Assembly: GCF_018531495.1 (NCBI RefSeq) | Contig: NZ_JAHDTI010000009.1 | Span: 248,001-312,000 of the forward strand | From: Nonomuraea sediminis | GTDB taxonomy: Bacteria > Actinomycetota > Actinomycetes > Streptosporangiales > Streptosporangiaceae | DNA length: 64,000 nt | Direction of reading: 5' to 3' | Position numbers and translations under genes: made by a program | Part shown: positions 1-10,295 of the stretch, one piece after another | Layout: each line of letters starts with the position of its first letter | Position numbering within the stretch: the first letter of the stretch is position 1 | Notes under the pieces: model-generated | What the model was told of the DNA's origin: nothing | The model's input: the letters and a program-made list of their open reading frames with translations, nothing else | The model's database searches: none

Positions 1-168
1 ATGGACGTGGCCCGCCAGGTCCGCACAGGGACGTACGGCGTGAACTGCTTCATGCTGGAGGCCAACGCGCCCTTCGGCGGCTACAAGGCCAGCGGCGTCG
101 GGCGGGAACTCGGGCCCGAGGGACTCAGCAGCTACCTGGAGTACAAGACGATCTCCAGGCTTGGCTGA
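1..168 (+). CDS. aldehyde dehydrogenase, C-terminal fragment (cut by window edge)
   Basis: Only the last 55 codons are inside the window; the true start lies upstream. The visible peptide contains GVNCFMLEANAPFGGYKASG followed by GRELGPEGLSSYLEYKT, the C-terminal signature of the NAD(P)-dependent aldehyde dehydrogenase superfamily, where the F-G-G-x-K-x-S-G stretch lies near the active site and oligomerisation tail. The catalytic Cys and Glu are off the left edge, so the substrate cannot be predicted. The leading ATG is internal to the gene. A 17-bp perfect hairpin follows the TGA stop by a few bases. Confidence 0.9.
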   Translation: MDVARQVRTGTYGVNCFMLEANAPFGGYKASGVGRELGPEGLSSYLEYKTISRLG

Positions 169-171
169 TTT

Positions 172-209
172 ATCACGCCAAGGGCGGAAATGTCCGCCCT
201 TGGCGTGAT
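172..209 (+). terminator. perfect 17-bp stem-loop after the aldehyde dehydrogenase gene
   Basis: Positions 172-188 and 193-209 are perfectly complementary over 17 bp, with a 4-base loop, starting 3 bases after the stop codon. There is no T-run, which is common for actinomycete factor-independent hairpins. Placement and symmetry support a transcription terminator or 3' end protector. Confidence 0.75.
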
Positions 210-223
210 GTCGTGCACGGATG

Positions 224-250
224 GCCCAGCGCGCCCCCGCGACGCTGGGC
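224..250 (-). terminator. second hairpin in the 210-363 gap
   Basis: GCCCAGCG at 224-231 pairs with CGCTGGGC at 243-250 around an 11-base loop. It lies about 110 bases downstream of the minus-strand hydrolase stop and could end that transcript. The rest of 251-363 shows no gene, only a loose direct repeat (CGGTGGTTT, two copies near 292 and 323). Confidence 0.4.
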
Positions 251-363
251 AACCGACCGACTACATGAAGTATGTCCTACGGTCACCACCTGCGGTGGTT
301 TCCTTCCCCAAGGACTTTCTCCCGGTGGTTTTCTTCCATCCGCCATAGGTAGACGCGTTTTAC

Positions 364-1140
364 TCAGGAAAGGTTCGAAGAGATCCACTTTCCGATGCGG
401 CGGATGAGTTCGGGGGTCGCCGCGGACTCTGCGTGGCCGTATCCCGGTTCGATCCACAGTTGCTTGGGCTCGCGGGCGCCGTCGTAGAGCTGGTGCGCGT
501 GCTCCAGCGGGAAGAAGGAGTCAGCGTCGCCGTGCACGACCAGCAGCGGGGTCGGCGTGATCAGGCCGGCCGCCTCGTGCGGCGGCATCGGGATCGGGTC
601 CCACTGGCCGCTCGCGATCCTGGTGCGCTTGGCCACCCGCGCCGCCCACCGCCCGATCGGCTGCTCGATGGCCCAGTGGACCTGGCGCATCGGCTTGGTG
701 CCCCGGTAGTACCAGCGGGCGGGCCCGCTGACCGCCACGACGGCTTCAATGCCACGTTTCAGCGCGGCATGCCGTACGGCGACCGCGGCGCCCATCGAGA
801 AGCCCAGCACCGCGACCTTGTCGTAGCCGATCACGCGGGCGTGACGGACGGCGGCGTCGACGTCGAGGATCTCCAGGTCGCCCACCGTGCTCTCGCCGCC
901 GGAATGGCCGTGGCCGCGGAAGTCGAAGGCCACGACCCCGCCGTAACCGCTCAGGACGTGCACGATGCGGCGCGCCGTACGCTCCCGCCAGGAGCCCGTG
1001 AAACCGTGGGCCACCACGATGCCCACCCCGGTCGTGCCGGCGCGGGACGGGGTGTGAACGGCGTCGATGCGGACCCCGTCCTCGGTCCTGAGCATGACGG
1101 GGAGGCTGGGCGCGAAGGGCATGAACCAGAGCTTAGGCAC
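364..1140 (-). CDS. alpha/beta hydrolase
   Basis: A 258-residue alpha/beta-hydrolase-fold protein, probably cytoplasmic. The catalytic triad can be seen: nucleophile elbow GFSMGA (Ser near residue 114), acid in VHGDADSFF, and C-terminal histidine in GYGHAE. The early motif VVAHGFTGS supplies the oxyanion hole. This layout matches serine hydrolases of the dienelactone hydrolase/lysophospholipase-like group; the substrate is unknown. The start is a GTG overlapping the TAA stop of the upstream AMP-binding-like gene by 8 bases, so the two are almost certainly cotranscribed and translationally coupled. Confidence 0.85.
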   Translation of the reverse strand: MPKLWFMPFAPSLPVMLRTEDGVRIDAVHTPSRAGTTGVGIVVAHGFTGSWRERTARRIVHVLSGYGGVVAFDFRGHGHSGGESTVGDLEILDVDAAVRHARVIGYDKVAVLGFSMGAAVAVRHAALKRGIEAVVAVSGPARWYYRGTKPMRQVHWAIEQPIGRWAARVAKRTRIASGQWDPIPMPPHEAAGLITPTPLLVVHGDADSFFPLEHAHQLYDGAREPKQLWIEPGYGHAESAATPELIRRIGKWISSNLS

Positions 1141-1489
1141 CCAGCTCGGCCACGCTGACGACGACCCTGACCCGCGATTCCTCGGCCGCCTCGACCGCGT
1201 GCGGCAGGTCGGAGATCATCACGCGGGCGCCGCTGGCCAGGATGCGCTCGTGGATCGTGGCCGAGTCCAGCTCGGCGGGCACGGGCCAGGCGGTGCCACC
1301 CGCGGCGATCACCGAGTCGACGGCGACCAGCAGATCGGGCCCCAGCGGGAGGCAGATGACCACCATGTCCCCCTCGCGCACGCCATGGCGCCGCAGCTGG
1401 GCGGTGGCCGCGGCCAGCCTCGCGTCCAGCTGGTCCTCGGTGAGGAGCTCCTCGCCCACCGGGTCGACCATGACGATGCGCACATCCAT
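1133..1489 (-). CDS. half-length AMP-binding-like protein (N-terminal subdomain only)
   Basis: About 118 residues from ATG 1489, preceded by GGTGAG. The peptide resembles the N-terminal subdomain of acyl-CoA synthetases and NRPS adenylation domains: a helix of the form LDARLAAATAQLRRHGVREGD, then VVICLPLGPDLLVAVDSVIAAGGTAWPV, then an 'SGARVMISD' strand. It stops before the P-loop (T/S-S-G-T-T-G-x-P-K) and lacks all ATP- and adenylate-binding motifs A3-A10, so it should not adenylate by itself. It is coupled to the downstream hydrolase and lies next to the STAND regulator, whose other side carries a second half-length AMP-binding-like gene. It may be a remnant or a binding/regulatory module. 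Confidence 0.6.
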   Translation of the reverse strand: MDVRIVMVDPVGEELLTEDQLDARLAAATAQLRRHGVREGDMVVICLPLGPDLLVAVDSVIAAGGTAWPVPAELDSATIHERILASGARVMISDLPHAVEAAEESRVRVVVSVAELGA

Positions 1490-1545
1490 GAGGCTCACCG
1501 TAGGCACGGGTGGCGGCGCGTGCATGGGGCGGATTATGCAGAATC

Positions 1546-3951
1546 CTATGCAGACTTGTGCTCATGTTCCGCGGCCCATACGGCGATCTGGGCGCGGGCC
1601 GTGAAGCCGAGTTTCTCCATGATGTTGGCGATATGCCGGGCGACCGTGGCCGGGCTGATGACCAGCTCCTCGGCGATGGCCCGGTTGGACAGCCCGCGCG
1701 TCAGCAGGCCGGCGATCTCCTGCTCGCGCGAGGTCAGCACCGAGCGCGGGATGCGCTCGACCCGCTCGGCCGCCGGGGAGATCGTGCGCCCCTGCCCCAG
1801 GGCGAACTCGGCGGCCTCCTCGGGGCTCAGCTGCCGGCCACGGGTCCAGAGCAGGTTCGTGTGGCCCTCGCCGACCTTGGCGCGGGCGGTCGCCAGCAGC
1901 TCGTCGACCCTGACGGTCTTGGAGGAGTACTGGCCCATGGTCTCGCGCAGCGCGGTCGCGGCCGAGGCCGTCAGCACCGCGCCCTCCAGGTCGCCGCCCG
2001 CCTCGGCCACCGCCGACAGGGCCGCCAGGCACCGCGAGATGCCCAGCCGGTGGCTGGTCTCCAGGCTGAGGGCCATGCTCGCGCGCAGCCGCTCCCTGGC
2101 CAGCGGCAGGTCGTGCAGCAGCGCGGCCACCCGGCCCAGGCGCGCCAGGCAGGCGGCCAGCTCGACCCGGTTGTCGAGCTCCTCGAGCATCGGGATGGCG
2201 GCCGCGAAGTGCTCCTGGGCGCTCTGCAGGTCGCCGCGCTGCTCGGCGATGCCGCCCAGGTGCTGGGAGATGCGGGCGATGGCCCAGCGGTGGCCGTGCC
2301 GCTGCGCCACCGCCAGCGCGGTCTCGGCCTGCCGCTGCGCCTCCCGCAGCCTGCCGCGCTTCATGGCCACGCTCGACAGGGCGAGCATGGCCAGCGCCAC
2401 GTTGAAGATGTCACCGTGCTCGTCGGCCTTGGCGTGCAGCTCCTCGATGTAGTGCACGGCCTCCTCGACCTTGCCGGTCCTGAGCAGGGCGTTGGCGGCG
2501 ACCAGGTAGGCGATGCCGACCTCGAAGGCGTACGGCTCGCCGCGCAGCTCGGCCACGCTGTCGAGCACCAGGTCGCGGGCGCGGCCGAGCTCGTCGCGGT
2601 TCTCCAGCCCGAAGGCCAGGTGTGCCCTGGCCAGCGCCACGTCGCGGGGCGGCACCGGCGACAGGTCGAGGGCGAGCAGCCGCTCGTACCACTCGACGCT
2701 CTCGCCCATGTCGCCGTGGACCTCCAGCACGCTGGAGCCGATGAGGCACAGCCTGATGCCCAGCGGCGCGTTGCGCGACTCCACCGCCCAGCCCAGCGCG
2801 GCCCGCTGGTCGTCGAGCAGCGCGCGGCCGCGGGTGTAGCAGGCCAGCCGCTCGGGCCAGGGCGTGTCGGCGGCCACCAGCCCGGTGTCGTAGAGCCGTA
2901 CCTGCAGATCGCAGAAGACCCGCAGGTGCCGGTCGCGGAAGCCCTCTTGCTCGCCCTCCTCGCGCAGCCGCCGCCCCGCGTACTGCCTGATGGTCTCCAG
3001 CAGGCGGAACCGCCCGCGCGCGCTCAGCACGAGGGACTTGTCGACCAGGCTGCCGAGCAGGTCGAGCACCTCCTCGGCCTCGATGAGCCGGCCGTCGGCG
3101 CAGATCTCCTCGGCCAGCTCCAGGTCGAACGGCCCGGCGAACACCGACAGCCTGCGCAGCAGCACCCGTTCCTTGGGCTCGAGCAGGTCGTGGCTCCAGT
3201 CGACCGCGGCAAGCAGCGTCCGCTGCCGGGCGGGCGCGGTGCGGTCGCCACTGGTCAGCAGCCGGAACCGGTCGCCGATCCGGTCGGCGATCTGGGCCGG
3301 GGTCAGCATCCTGGTCCTGGCCGCCGCCAGTTCGATCGCCAGCGGCAGCCCGTCGAGCGCGGTGCAGAGCCTGGCGATGTCCACGGCGCTGCCCGGCGGC
3401 AGCACCGAGGCCCTGTCCTCGAAGAGCCGCACCGACTCGGCCTCGGGGTTGCCGGGCACGGGCAGGTCGAGCGGCGGCACTCGCCAGATCAGCTCGCCCG
3501 GCACCCGCAGCGGCTCACGGCTGGTCAGCAGGAGCCTCAGGTCCGGGCAGCGGGCGATCAGCTCGGCGGCCAGCTCGGCGCAGCGCTCGACCAGGTGCTC
3601 GCAGTTGTCGAGCACGAGCAGCATCCTGGCCCGCTCCAGCCGCGCCAGCAGGGTCTCGGACAGCGGGTGCCCGATCTCCTCCCGCACGCCGAGCACGTCG
3701 GCCAGCGCCTGGACCACCAGCTCGGGGCGGGTGATCCTGGCCAGCTCGACGAGCCAGACACCGTCGGCGAAATCGGATACGAGCCTGGCCGCCAGCCGTC
3801 TGGCCAGCCTGGTCTTGCCGATCCCGCCGACGCCGCACAGTGTCACCAGACGCGTCTCGTCGAACAGCCCGGCCAGGTCGTCCAGGTCACGCTCGCGACC
3901 GACGAACCTGTTGGGCTCAGCGGGAAGATTGTGCCGGGGGGCATCCGCCAT
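1546..3951 (-). CDS. LuxR-family transcriptional regulator with STAND (NB-ARC-like) ATPase and TPR region
   Basis: About 801 residues from ATG 3951 (GGTGA four bases upstream). An in-frame GTG at 3996 would add 15 residues and cannot be excluded. Order of parts: FVGRE module and Walker A GVGGIGKT near residues 40-47; Walker B MLLVLDN near 110-116; LLTSRE sensor segment and GLPLAIELAA motif typical of AP/NB-ARC ATPases; winged-helix region (LLRRLSVFAG); a long helical repeat/TPR-like middle; and a C-terminal LuxR helix-turn-helix (LTSREQEIAGLLTRGLSNRAI). Such regulators sense a ligand through the repeat region and switch with ATP. Both neighbours on the same strand are half-length AMP-binding-like proteins, so it may control them and the hydrolase. 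Ligand unknown. Confidence 0.9.
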   Translation of the reverse strand: MADAPRHNLPAEPNRFVGRERDLDDLAGLFDETRLVTLCGVGGIGKTRLARRLAARLVSDFADGVWLVELARITRPELVVQALADVLGVREEIGHPLSETLLARLERARMLLVLDNCEHLVERCAELAAELIARCPDLRLLLTSREPLRVPGELIWRVPPLDLPVPGNPEAESVRLFEDRASVLPPGSAVDIARLCTALDGLPLAIELAAARTRMLTPAQIADRIGDRFRLLTSGDRTAPARQRTLLAAVDWSHDLLEPKERVLLRRLSVFAGPFDLELAEEICADGRLIEAEEVLDLLGSLVDKSLVLSARGRFRLLETIRQYAGRRLREEGEQEGFRDRHLRVFCDLQVRLYDTGLVAADTPWPERLACYTRGRALLDDQRAALGWAVESRNAPLGIRLCLIGSSVLEVHGDMGESVEWYERLLALDLSPVPPRDVALARAHLAFGLENRDELGRARDLVLDSVAELRGEPYAFEVGIAYLVAANALLRTGKVEEAVHYIEELHAKADEHGDIFNVALAMLALSSVAMKRGRLREAQRQAETALAVAQRHGHRWAIARISQHLGGIAEQRGDLQSAQEHFAAAIPMLEELDNRVELAACLARLGRVAALLHDLPLARERLRASMALSLETSHRLGISRCLAALSAVAEAGGDLEGAVLTASAATALRETMGQYSSKTVRVDELLATARAKVGEGHTNLLWTRGRQLSPEEAAEFALGQGRTISPAAERVERIPRSVLTSREQEIAGLLTRGLSNRAIAEELVISPATVARHIANIMEKLGFTARAQIAVWAAEHEHKSA

Positions 3952-4030
3952 GTGTTCACCCAGAGTTGCGGAAGGATCACGCTCCTCCCCACACACTGTC
4001 GCACTTGACGCGCCGTGTCATCGGTTTGCC

Positions 4031-4765
4031 TCAAAGTCCCAGGGAACTGACGATCGCGCGCTCGTCCACCACCCGCAGCCCAGGCTCTCCCAGCAGCCTC
4101 CTGGCGATGTCGTTGGGCGCCACCACCAGCGTGGCGCCGTGTTCCTGGGCGAGCACCCTGCAGCCGATCAGCGTCGGCTCGTGTGCGATGATCACATGGG
4201 CGCCGGCCGTCAGCGCCAGATCGACGGTCCGCAGGCCCCGCATCCTGTCGGTGACCGCCGCGAGCACCACGTCGTTCTTGCCGACCACCAGCCGCCTGGC
4301 CAGCCCGCGCAGGTCGGCGGCCAGTTCGTCGTTGTCGAGGACGCGCTCGCCGTCGAGGCTCAGCGCGGGGCCCGCCAGCGGGCCGAACTCCACCGCCTGG
4401 TCGCTGACGAGCTCGGCGACCGGCGTCGCGCCCGGGACGGGCTCGAGGGTGAAGACCTGCTTGGGGCCCGGGGAGAAGTCCCGGAGGGTCACCAGGATGC
4501 TCGCCGTACCGGAGGGGCGCAGGACGGCGATCCCGCCCGCCCAGGCGACCGCGTGCACCAGCACCGGGAGCATCGCGCCGAAGGGGAGGTCGAAGTGCAC
4601 CCTGTCGCCGTAGCGCAGCCCGTGACGGCGGAACCCGCCGGCGGCGTGCGTGACCCTTCTATTGAAAGCGGCGTAGGACAGCAGCTCTCCTGTCCTGACG
4701 TCGCTCACGGCCGGCTGGTCGCCCCGCTGGGGTACGGCGGCCAGCACCAGCTCTGTCCACGTCAT
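4031..4765 (-). CDS. truncated AMP-binding-like protein
   Basis: About 244 residues from ATG 4765 (MTWTELV). It resembles the N-terminal half of AMP-binding enzymes: AVSDVRTGELLSYAAFNRR, then GDRVHFDLPFGAMLPVLVHA, then WAGGIAVLRP. In place of the P-loop the segment NDVVLAAVTDRMRGLRTVD is degenerate, and the C-terminal adenylation subdomain is missing. Family TIGR03089 in actinobacteria shows comparable twilight similarity to AMP-binding enzymes; membership here is only a guess. It sits upstream of the STAND regulator on the same strand, about 80 bases away, and is divergent from a TetR gene. Confidence 0.65.
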   Translation of the reverse strand: MTWTELVLAAVPQRGDQPAVSDVRTGELLSYAAFNRRVTHAAGGFRRHGLRYGDRVHFDLPFGAMLPVLVHAVAWAGGIAVLRPSGTASILVTLRDFSPGPKQVFTLEPVPGATPVAELVSDQAVEFGPLAGPALSLDGERVLDNDELAADLRGLARRLVVGKNDVVLAAVTDRMRGLRTVDLALTAGAHVIIAHEPTLIGCRVLAQEHGATLVVAPNDIARRLLGEPGLRVVDERAIVSSLGL

Positions 4766-4802
4766 GCCGCCAATGTAGGAACTCCAGGCGTCGCTGCCAT
4801 GC

Positions 4803-4871
4803 GCACAAATGTGCATCACGTTATGTAGCTCTTCTTGAGCGACACGTGAACCTTTCATGGCCACCTGGTGG
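4803..4871. promoter_or_regulatory. divergent promoter region with two palindromes between 4765 and the TetR gene
   Basis: For the minus-strand gene a promoter candidate is TTCACG (complement of 4845-4850) and TACATA (complement of 4822-4827) with a 17-bp spacer. Two palindromes lie nearby: GCACA-AA-TGTGC at 4803-4814, just downstream of that -10, and CCACC-T-GGTGG at 4861-4871, just before the TetR start. Both are plausible operator half-site pairs for the adjacent TetR repressor. This is inference from position and symmetry only. Confidence 0.4.
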
Positions 4872-4886
4872 ACCTATCCTTGATCC

Positions 4887-5429
4887 GTGCCCGACGACCC
4901 CGCCGAGCGGATCCTGGACGCCGCCTACCGGCGGATGCTGGCGCACGGGCTGCGCCGCACCACGGTGGACGACGTGGCCAGGGAGGCGGGGATGTCACGC
5001 GTCACCGTCTACCGGCGCTTCGCCCGCAGGAGCGACCTGGTGCAGGGCGTGATGCTGCGCGAGCTGCAGCGGTTCCTGGCCGAGTTCGAGCGGGCCGTGT
5101 CGCCGCTGCCGACGCTGGCCGACCAGGTCGAGGAGGGGTTCGTCGTCACGCTGCGGCTGGTGCGCGGCCATCCGCTGCTCAGCAGGCTGCTGGAAAGCGA
5201 GCCCGAGACGATCCTGCCGCAGCTGACGCTGGAGGCCGGACCCTACCTACGGGTGGCGCGCGAATACCTGGCCGCGCACCTGGACTTCCCCGACGCCGAG
5301 GCTGTTTCCGAAATGTTCATCCGGCTCGCCCTGTCGTTCCTGTTGACACCGGACACCGCGATTCCGCTGGGAACAGATCAGGAGGCCAGGATGTTCGCCA
5401 AGAGGCACCTGGTACCACTCCTCCCGTAG
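4887..5429 (+). CDS. TetR/AcrR family transcriptional regulator
   Basis: 180 residues, GTG start. The N-terminal TetR DNA-binding domain is clear: AERILDAAYRRMLAHGLRRTTVDDVAREAGMSRVTVYRRFARRSDLV, with the helix-turn-helix around residues 26-48. The C-terminal ligand domain is all-helical and divergent. It is transcribed away from the truncated AMP-binding-like gene and may repress it and itself through the palindromes in the shared 121-bp spacer. typA follows about 60 bases downstream but need not be cotranscribed. Confidence 0.9.
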   Translation: MPDDPAERILDAAYRRMLAHGLRRTTVDDVAREAGMSRVTVYRRFARRSDLVQGVMLRELQRFLAEFERAVSPLPTLADQVEEGFVVTLRLVRGHPLLSRLLESEPETILPQLTLEAGPYLRVAREYLAAHLDFPDAEAVSEMFIRLALSFLLTPDTAIPLGTDQEARMFAKRHLVPLLP

Positions 5430-5487
5430 AATTGATATGTCGCGACTTCGCGCGGCCGACCCCACGATCACAGAGCGAGACGTCACT

Positions 5488-7338
<1,851 letters not shown>

Positions 7339-7395
7339 TAACACCGTTACTGCTTGTCGTAGAACATTGTCACGGCCGCGTGGATCATCCTCACT

Positions 7396-9906
7396 GTGGG
7401 GGTGCTCCGGATGGTCGTGGCCTACGGGCTGGCCCTGGTATCGGCCGGGGCCATCGTCTGGTGCGCCGTCGTCGCCCGGCCGGTGGGAGGCGCCCAGCCG
7501 TCGGTGATCCAGACCAGGATCTATCCGTGGCAGGTGTCCTCCGTGCAGCGCCAGCCGGAGGTCGAGCGGCAGCGCGTCGCCACGACCGACATCCAGGTCG
7601 GCCCGGCCACCCGCGCCGACCTGGCCGGCGCGCTGCAGGGGCGGCTGGACGAGCGGCAGAGCCAGGTCAAGGTGACGATCACCCACAGCCTGCGCATGGC
7701 CGAGGCCGACCAGCTCGTCCTCACCCTGCGTCAGGGGCTCGACCTGCCCAATGCCGTCCAGAGCTTCACCGACGACGGGTTCGGCGCCATCAAGATCAAC
7801 GGTGTGGCGCTGGCGCCCACCACGCGGCTGGCGCCCCGCCTGTCCACCTTCGCGGGCCTGACCACCGTCGAGTTCAGCGTCACCCTGCTGCGTCAGCTGC
7901 CGCGCGGCGAGGTGCTGCAGCTCGACTTCAACGCTCCGCTGGCCAAGCCGCTGCTGGTGGTGACGCGCACGGTCACGCTGACGCCCGTGGGGTGGACGGT
8001 GACCGGGCTGCAGGGCGTCCAGCCGGACGACGAGAGCCGGCGGCGCCTGCAGTTCACCGTCGGGCCCAACCGGGTCAAGCTGGCGCTCGCGCCCTCCTCG
8101 TTCGGATACCCGGACGCCGAGGAGCATGACGACGTCTCCTGGGGTACCGCGCTCGGCATCCTGACCGCGATCGTGCTCCTCGTGCTGCTGCTCCGGTCGC
8201 TCGGCACGGTCTGGTGGCAGCGCCTGGCCAACCGCGAGCTGGTCGTCGGGCTGGTGCTGGCCGCCCCCACGCTGCTCATCCCGCTGTTCGACCCCGCTCT
8301 TGCGCCCATCTCGTACGTGATCCTCTTCCTCGCCCTGCCCGCGCTCGCCGTACGGCACGCGGCCCGGGTGGTGCCGACCAGCCCGCCCTGGACGACCAAT
8401 GACGCGCTCGGCGTGACCGCGCTCGGGGTCGTCGTCGGGTTCGGCATGCTGAGCTGGTCGTGGCTGCACGAGCAGCTGCCCGGGCCTGTCCTGGTGGCCA
8501 CGGCGCTCGCGGCCGCGGTCGCCGCCGCGGGCTCGGCCGTCGCCTTCAGCGCCGACCTCGGCGTGCCCATGGTCGTCGTACGGCTGGCCGCGCTGTGGGC
8601 CGGAGCGGCGGTGGGGCTGCTCGCGCTGGCCCTGTGGACGCGGGCGCTGCTGACCGGGGTATACCCGCCCGACAGCGTCCGGCTGGTGCTCGGGCTCTTC
8701 TGGTCGATCATCCCGATCGCCGTCGTGGCGGTGGCCACCAAGGGGTGGTCGCGGGTGACCGTACTGGTCATCGTCATGGTCAGCCTGCTCGTGCAGGGAT
8801 GGCCGACCGAGTGGCTGGACGCCGGGTCGTGGAGCCTGCCGCTGCCCGAGACGCTGCCGACCATCGGGCGGTTCGAGCTCACGCCGCTGATGCGCGGGGT
8901 CTTCGGGTTGTTGCTGCTCGGGTTCGTGCTGCTGGTGCTGCGCCTGCGCCGGCTCGGCGACTCGGTGGAGGCCGCCGACGGGCGCACCGCGGCGGCCACG
9001 ATGATCATCGTGCTGATGGTGCTCTACCTGACGCCGCGGGGCACCGTCACGGTCGCCGACAGCCAGGTGCCGCTGCCGCTGCTGTCGATCACCTCGATCG
9101 TGGCCTGGGTGGCCGCCCGGTGGCTGCTCGCGCGGACGCATCCGCCGTTCACCGAGCCCGCCACGCCCGCCGAGCACCGGGAGCTGGTCAGGGGCGCGCT
9201 GCATCGGCGGCTGCTGCAGATCTCCGAGCAGGAGCTGTACCGGCTGGGGCGGGGGCGGCTCGGGTCGGGGGAGATGACGCTGGCGGACTTCGACCGGCGG
9301 CGGCGGGATCTGGAGCGGGCGCTGCACTCCGACGGGCGGGAGAACGCCTTCGGGACGGCCGCGGCCTGCTCGCCGTGGCACAACGGGGTGACGGCCTTCG
9401 TCATCTGCCTGCTGTTGAGCCTGCCGTTTCTGCTCGTGTACGGCTGGCCGGCGGGTCCCGATCTTTCCAGTTTCATCTTCGATTCCCGATATTTGCTGAC
9501 TCTTCCTGCTTTTGGGTTTTTGTACGGATATTTCTATTCGAGGTTGCGGGGGACGCAGCCGATGACCAAGGCGCTTCACCTGATGGTGGCGGCGTTGATT
9601 ACCGAGCTTTCCGGATATTTGCCGACACTCTTCCAGCCGGATCTCGGGGCGCTGGACAAGGTCCAGGTCGTCGCCATCGTGGTGGGCGAGGTGGCGCTGG
9701 TGTCGCTCGGGCTCGGGCTCTACTGGGAGTGGCGGATCATGCACCTGGCCGGGGAGCCCTGGGGCCGGGTACGCAACGTCCGCAGCATCCGCAGCCTCGC
9801 CACGCCCCTCATCGCCATCATCATCGCCTTCGGCACCGCCGCCGCCACCACAGCCGCCGGCCAAACCGTAGCCCACATCCTCCAAGGCACCACCCAATCC
9901 CCCTAA
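7396..9906 (+). CDS. large multi-pass membrane protein of unknown function
   Basis: 836 residues from GTG 7396 (or ATG 7411). A signal-anchor helix (about residues 8-28) precedes an extracytoplasmic domain of about 220 residues (to residue 245). At least ten hydrophobic helices follow from about residue 250. A cytoplasmic-looking charged segment lies between them (RELYRLGRG...MTLADFDRRRRDLERAL, near 610-640), and further helices run to the end. No catalytic motif is recognisable; the N-terminal domain with conserved LVLTLRQGLDLP/VEFSVTLL strands looks beta-rich. The downstream third contains a lower-G+C patch (around 9460-9620). It stands alone behind typA. I do not recognise a function; a sensory or transport role is possible. 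Confidence 0.8.
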   Translation: MGVLRMVVAYGLALVSAGAIVWCAVVARPVGGAQPSVIQTRIYPWQVSSVQRQPEVERQRVATTDIQVGPATRADLAGALQGRLDERQSQVKVTITHSLRMAEADQLVLTLRQGLDLPNAVQSFTDDGFGAIKINGVALAPTTRLAPRLSTFAGLTTVEFSVTLLRQLPRGEVLQLDFNAPLAKPLLVVTRTVTLTPVGWTVTGLQGVQPDDESRRRLQFTVGPNRVKLALAPSSFGYPDAEEHDDVSWGTALGILTAIVLLVLLLRSLGTVWWQRLANRELVVGLVLAAPTLLIPLFDPALAPISYVILFLALPALAVRHAARVVPTSPPWTTNDALGVTALGVVVGFGMLSWSWLHEQLPGPVLVATALAAAVAAAGSAVAFSADLGVPMVVVRLAALWAGAAVGLLALALWTRALLTGVYPPDSVRLVLGLFWSIIPIAVVAVATKGWSRVTVLVIVMVSLLVQGWPTEWLDAGSWSLPLPETLPTIGRFELTPLMRGVFGLLLLGFVLLVLRLRRLGDSVEAADGRTAAATMIIVLMVLYLTPRGTVTVADSQVPLPLLSITSIVAWVAARWLLARTHPPFTEPATPAEHRELVRGALHRRLLQISEQELYRLGRGRLGSGEMTLADFDRRRRDLERALHSDGRENAFGTAAACSPWHNGVTAFVICLLLSLPFLLVYGWPAGPDLSSFIFDSRYLLTLPAFGFLYGYFYSRLRGTQPMTKALHLMVAALITELSGYLPTLFQPDLGALDKVQVVAIVVGEVALVSLGLGLYWEWRIMHLAGEPWGRVRNVRSIRSLATPLIAIIIAFGTAAATTAAGQTVAHILQGTTQSP

Positions 9907-10140
9907 CCCCCCTGCGCCCCCTCCCCTTCTCGGCTCGAGCCCTCCCTCTCCTCTCCTGCTCCGCCCCTCCCCCGCTCCGACCCTCCCTTGTTCTCCCTCC
10001 CCTCCCCTCCCCGGCTCCGCCCTCCCCGCTTCTCCCTCTCTGCCTGCTCCTCCCTCTCCTCGGCGGTTCCGTCCTCTCCTTCGCGGCTCCGTCCTCCCCT
10101 CTCCTTCGCGGTTGGTTCACTTCCCCGCCCTGTGGCCTCC
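9907..10140. repeat. polypyrimidine (polypurine on the minus strand) low-complexity tract
   Basis: After the stop of the membrane protein the plus strand is almost only C and T for about 230 bases, built of irregular CCCTCC, CTCCTC, CTCCGC and TCCTCTC words, with short G interruptions (GGCTC, GCGGTT). No gene fits; open frames here are compositional. Such tracts can form triplex or other non-B DNA and often arise by slippage. 10141-10289 shows no gene; a ribosome site for the next gene lies at its end. Confidence 0.75.
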
Positions 10141-10295
10141 CCTGACGCCCTGCCATTCGATGCGCGTTGCGAGCCCGGGCGTTCCCGGATGATGCGGGTG
10201 GATGGGCCTGCCGTACTCGGGTGGCTTGGGGAGAGGGTGGGCGTGGATAGGGTGCGGGGACCGGCCCGTGCGGGGCGGGCGTCTGGGAGGTGGCG

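Noticed and set aside
213..407. 64-codon frame after the aldehyde dehydrogenase
   Set aside because: It spans two hairpins and overlaps the hydrolase end; no ribosome site.
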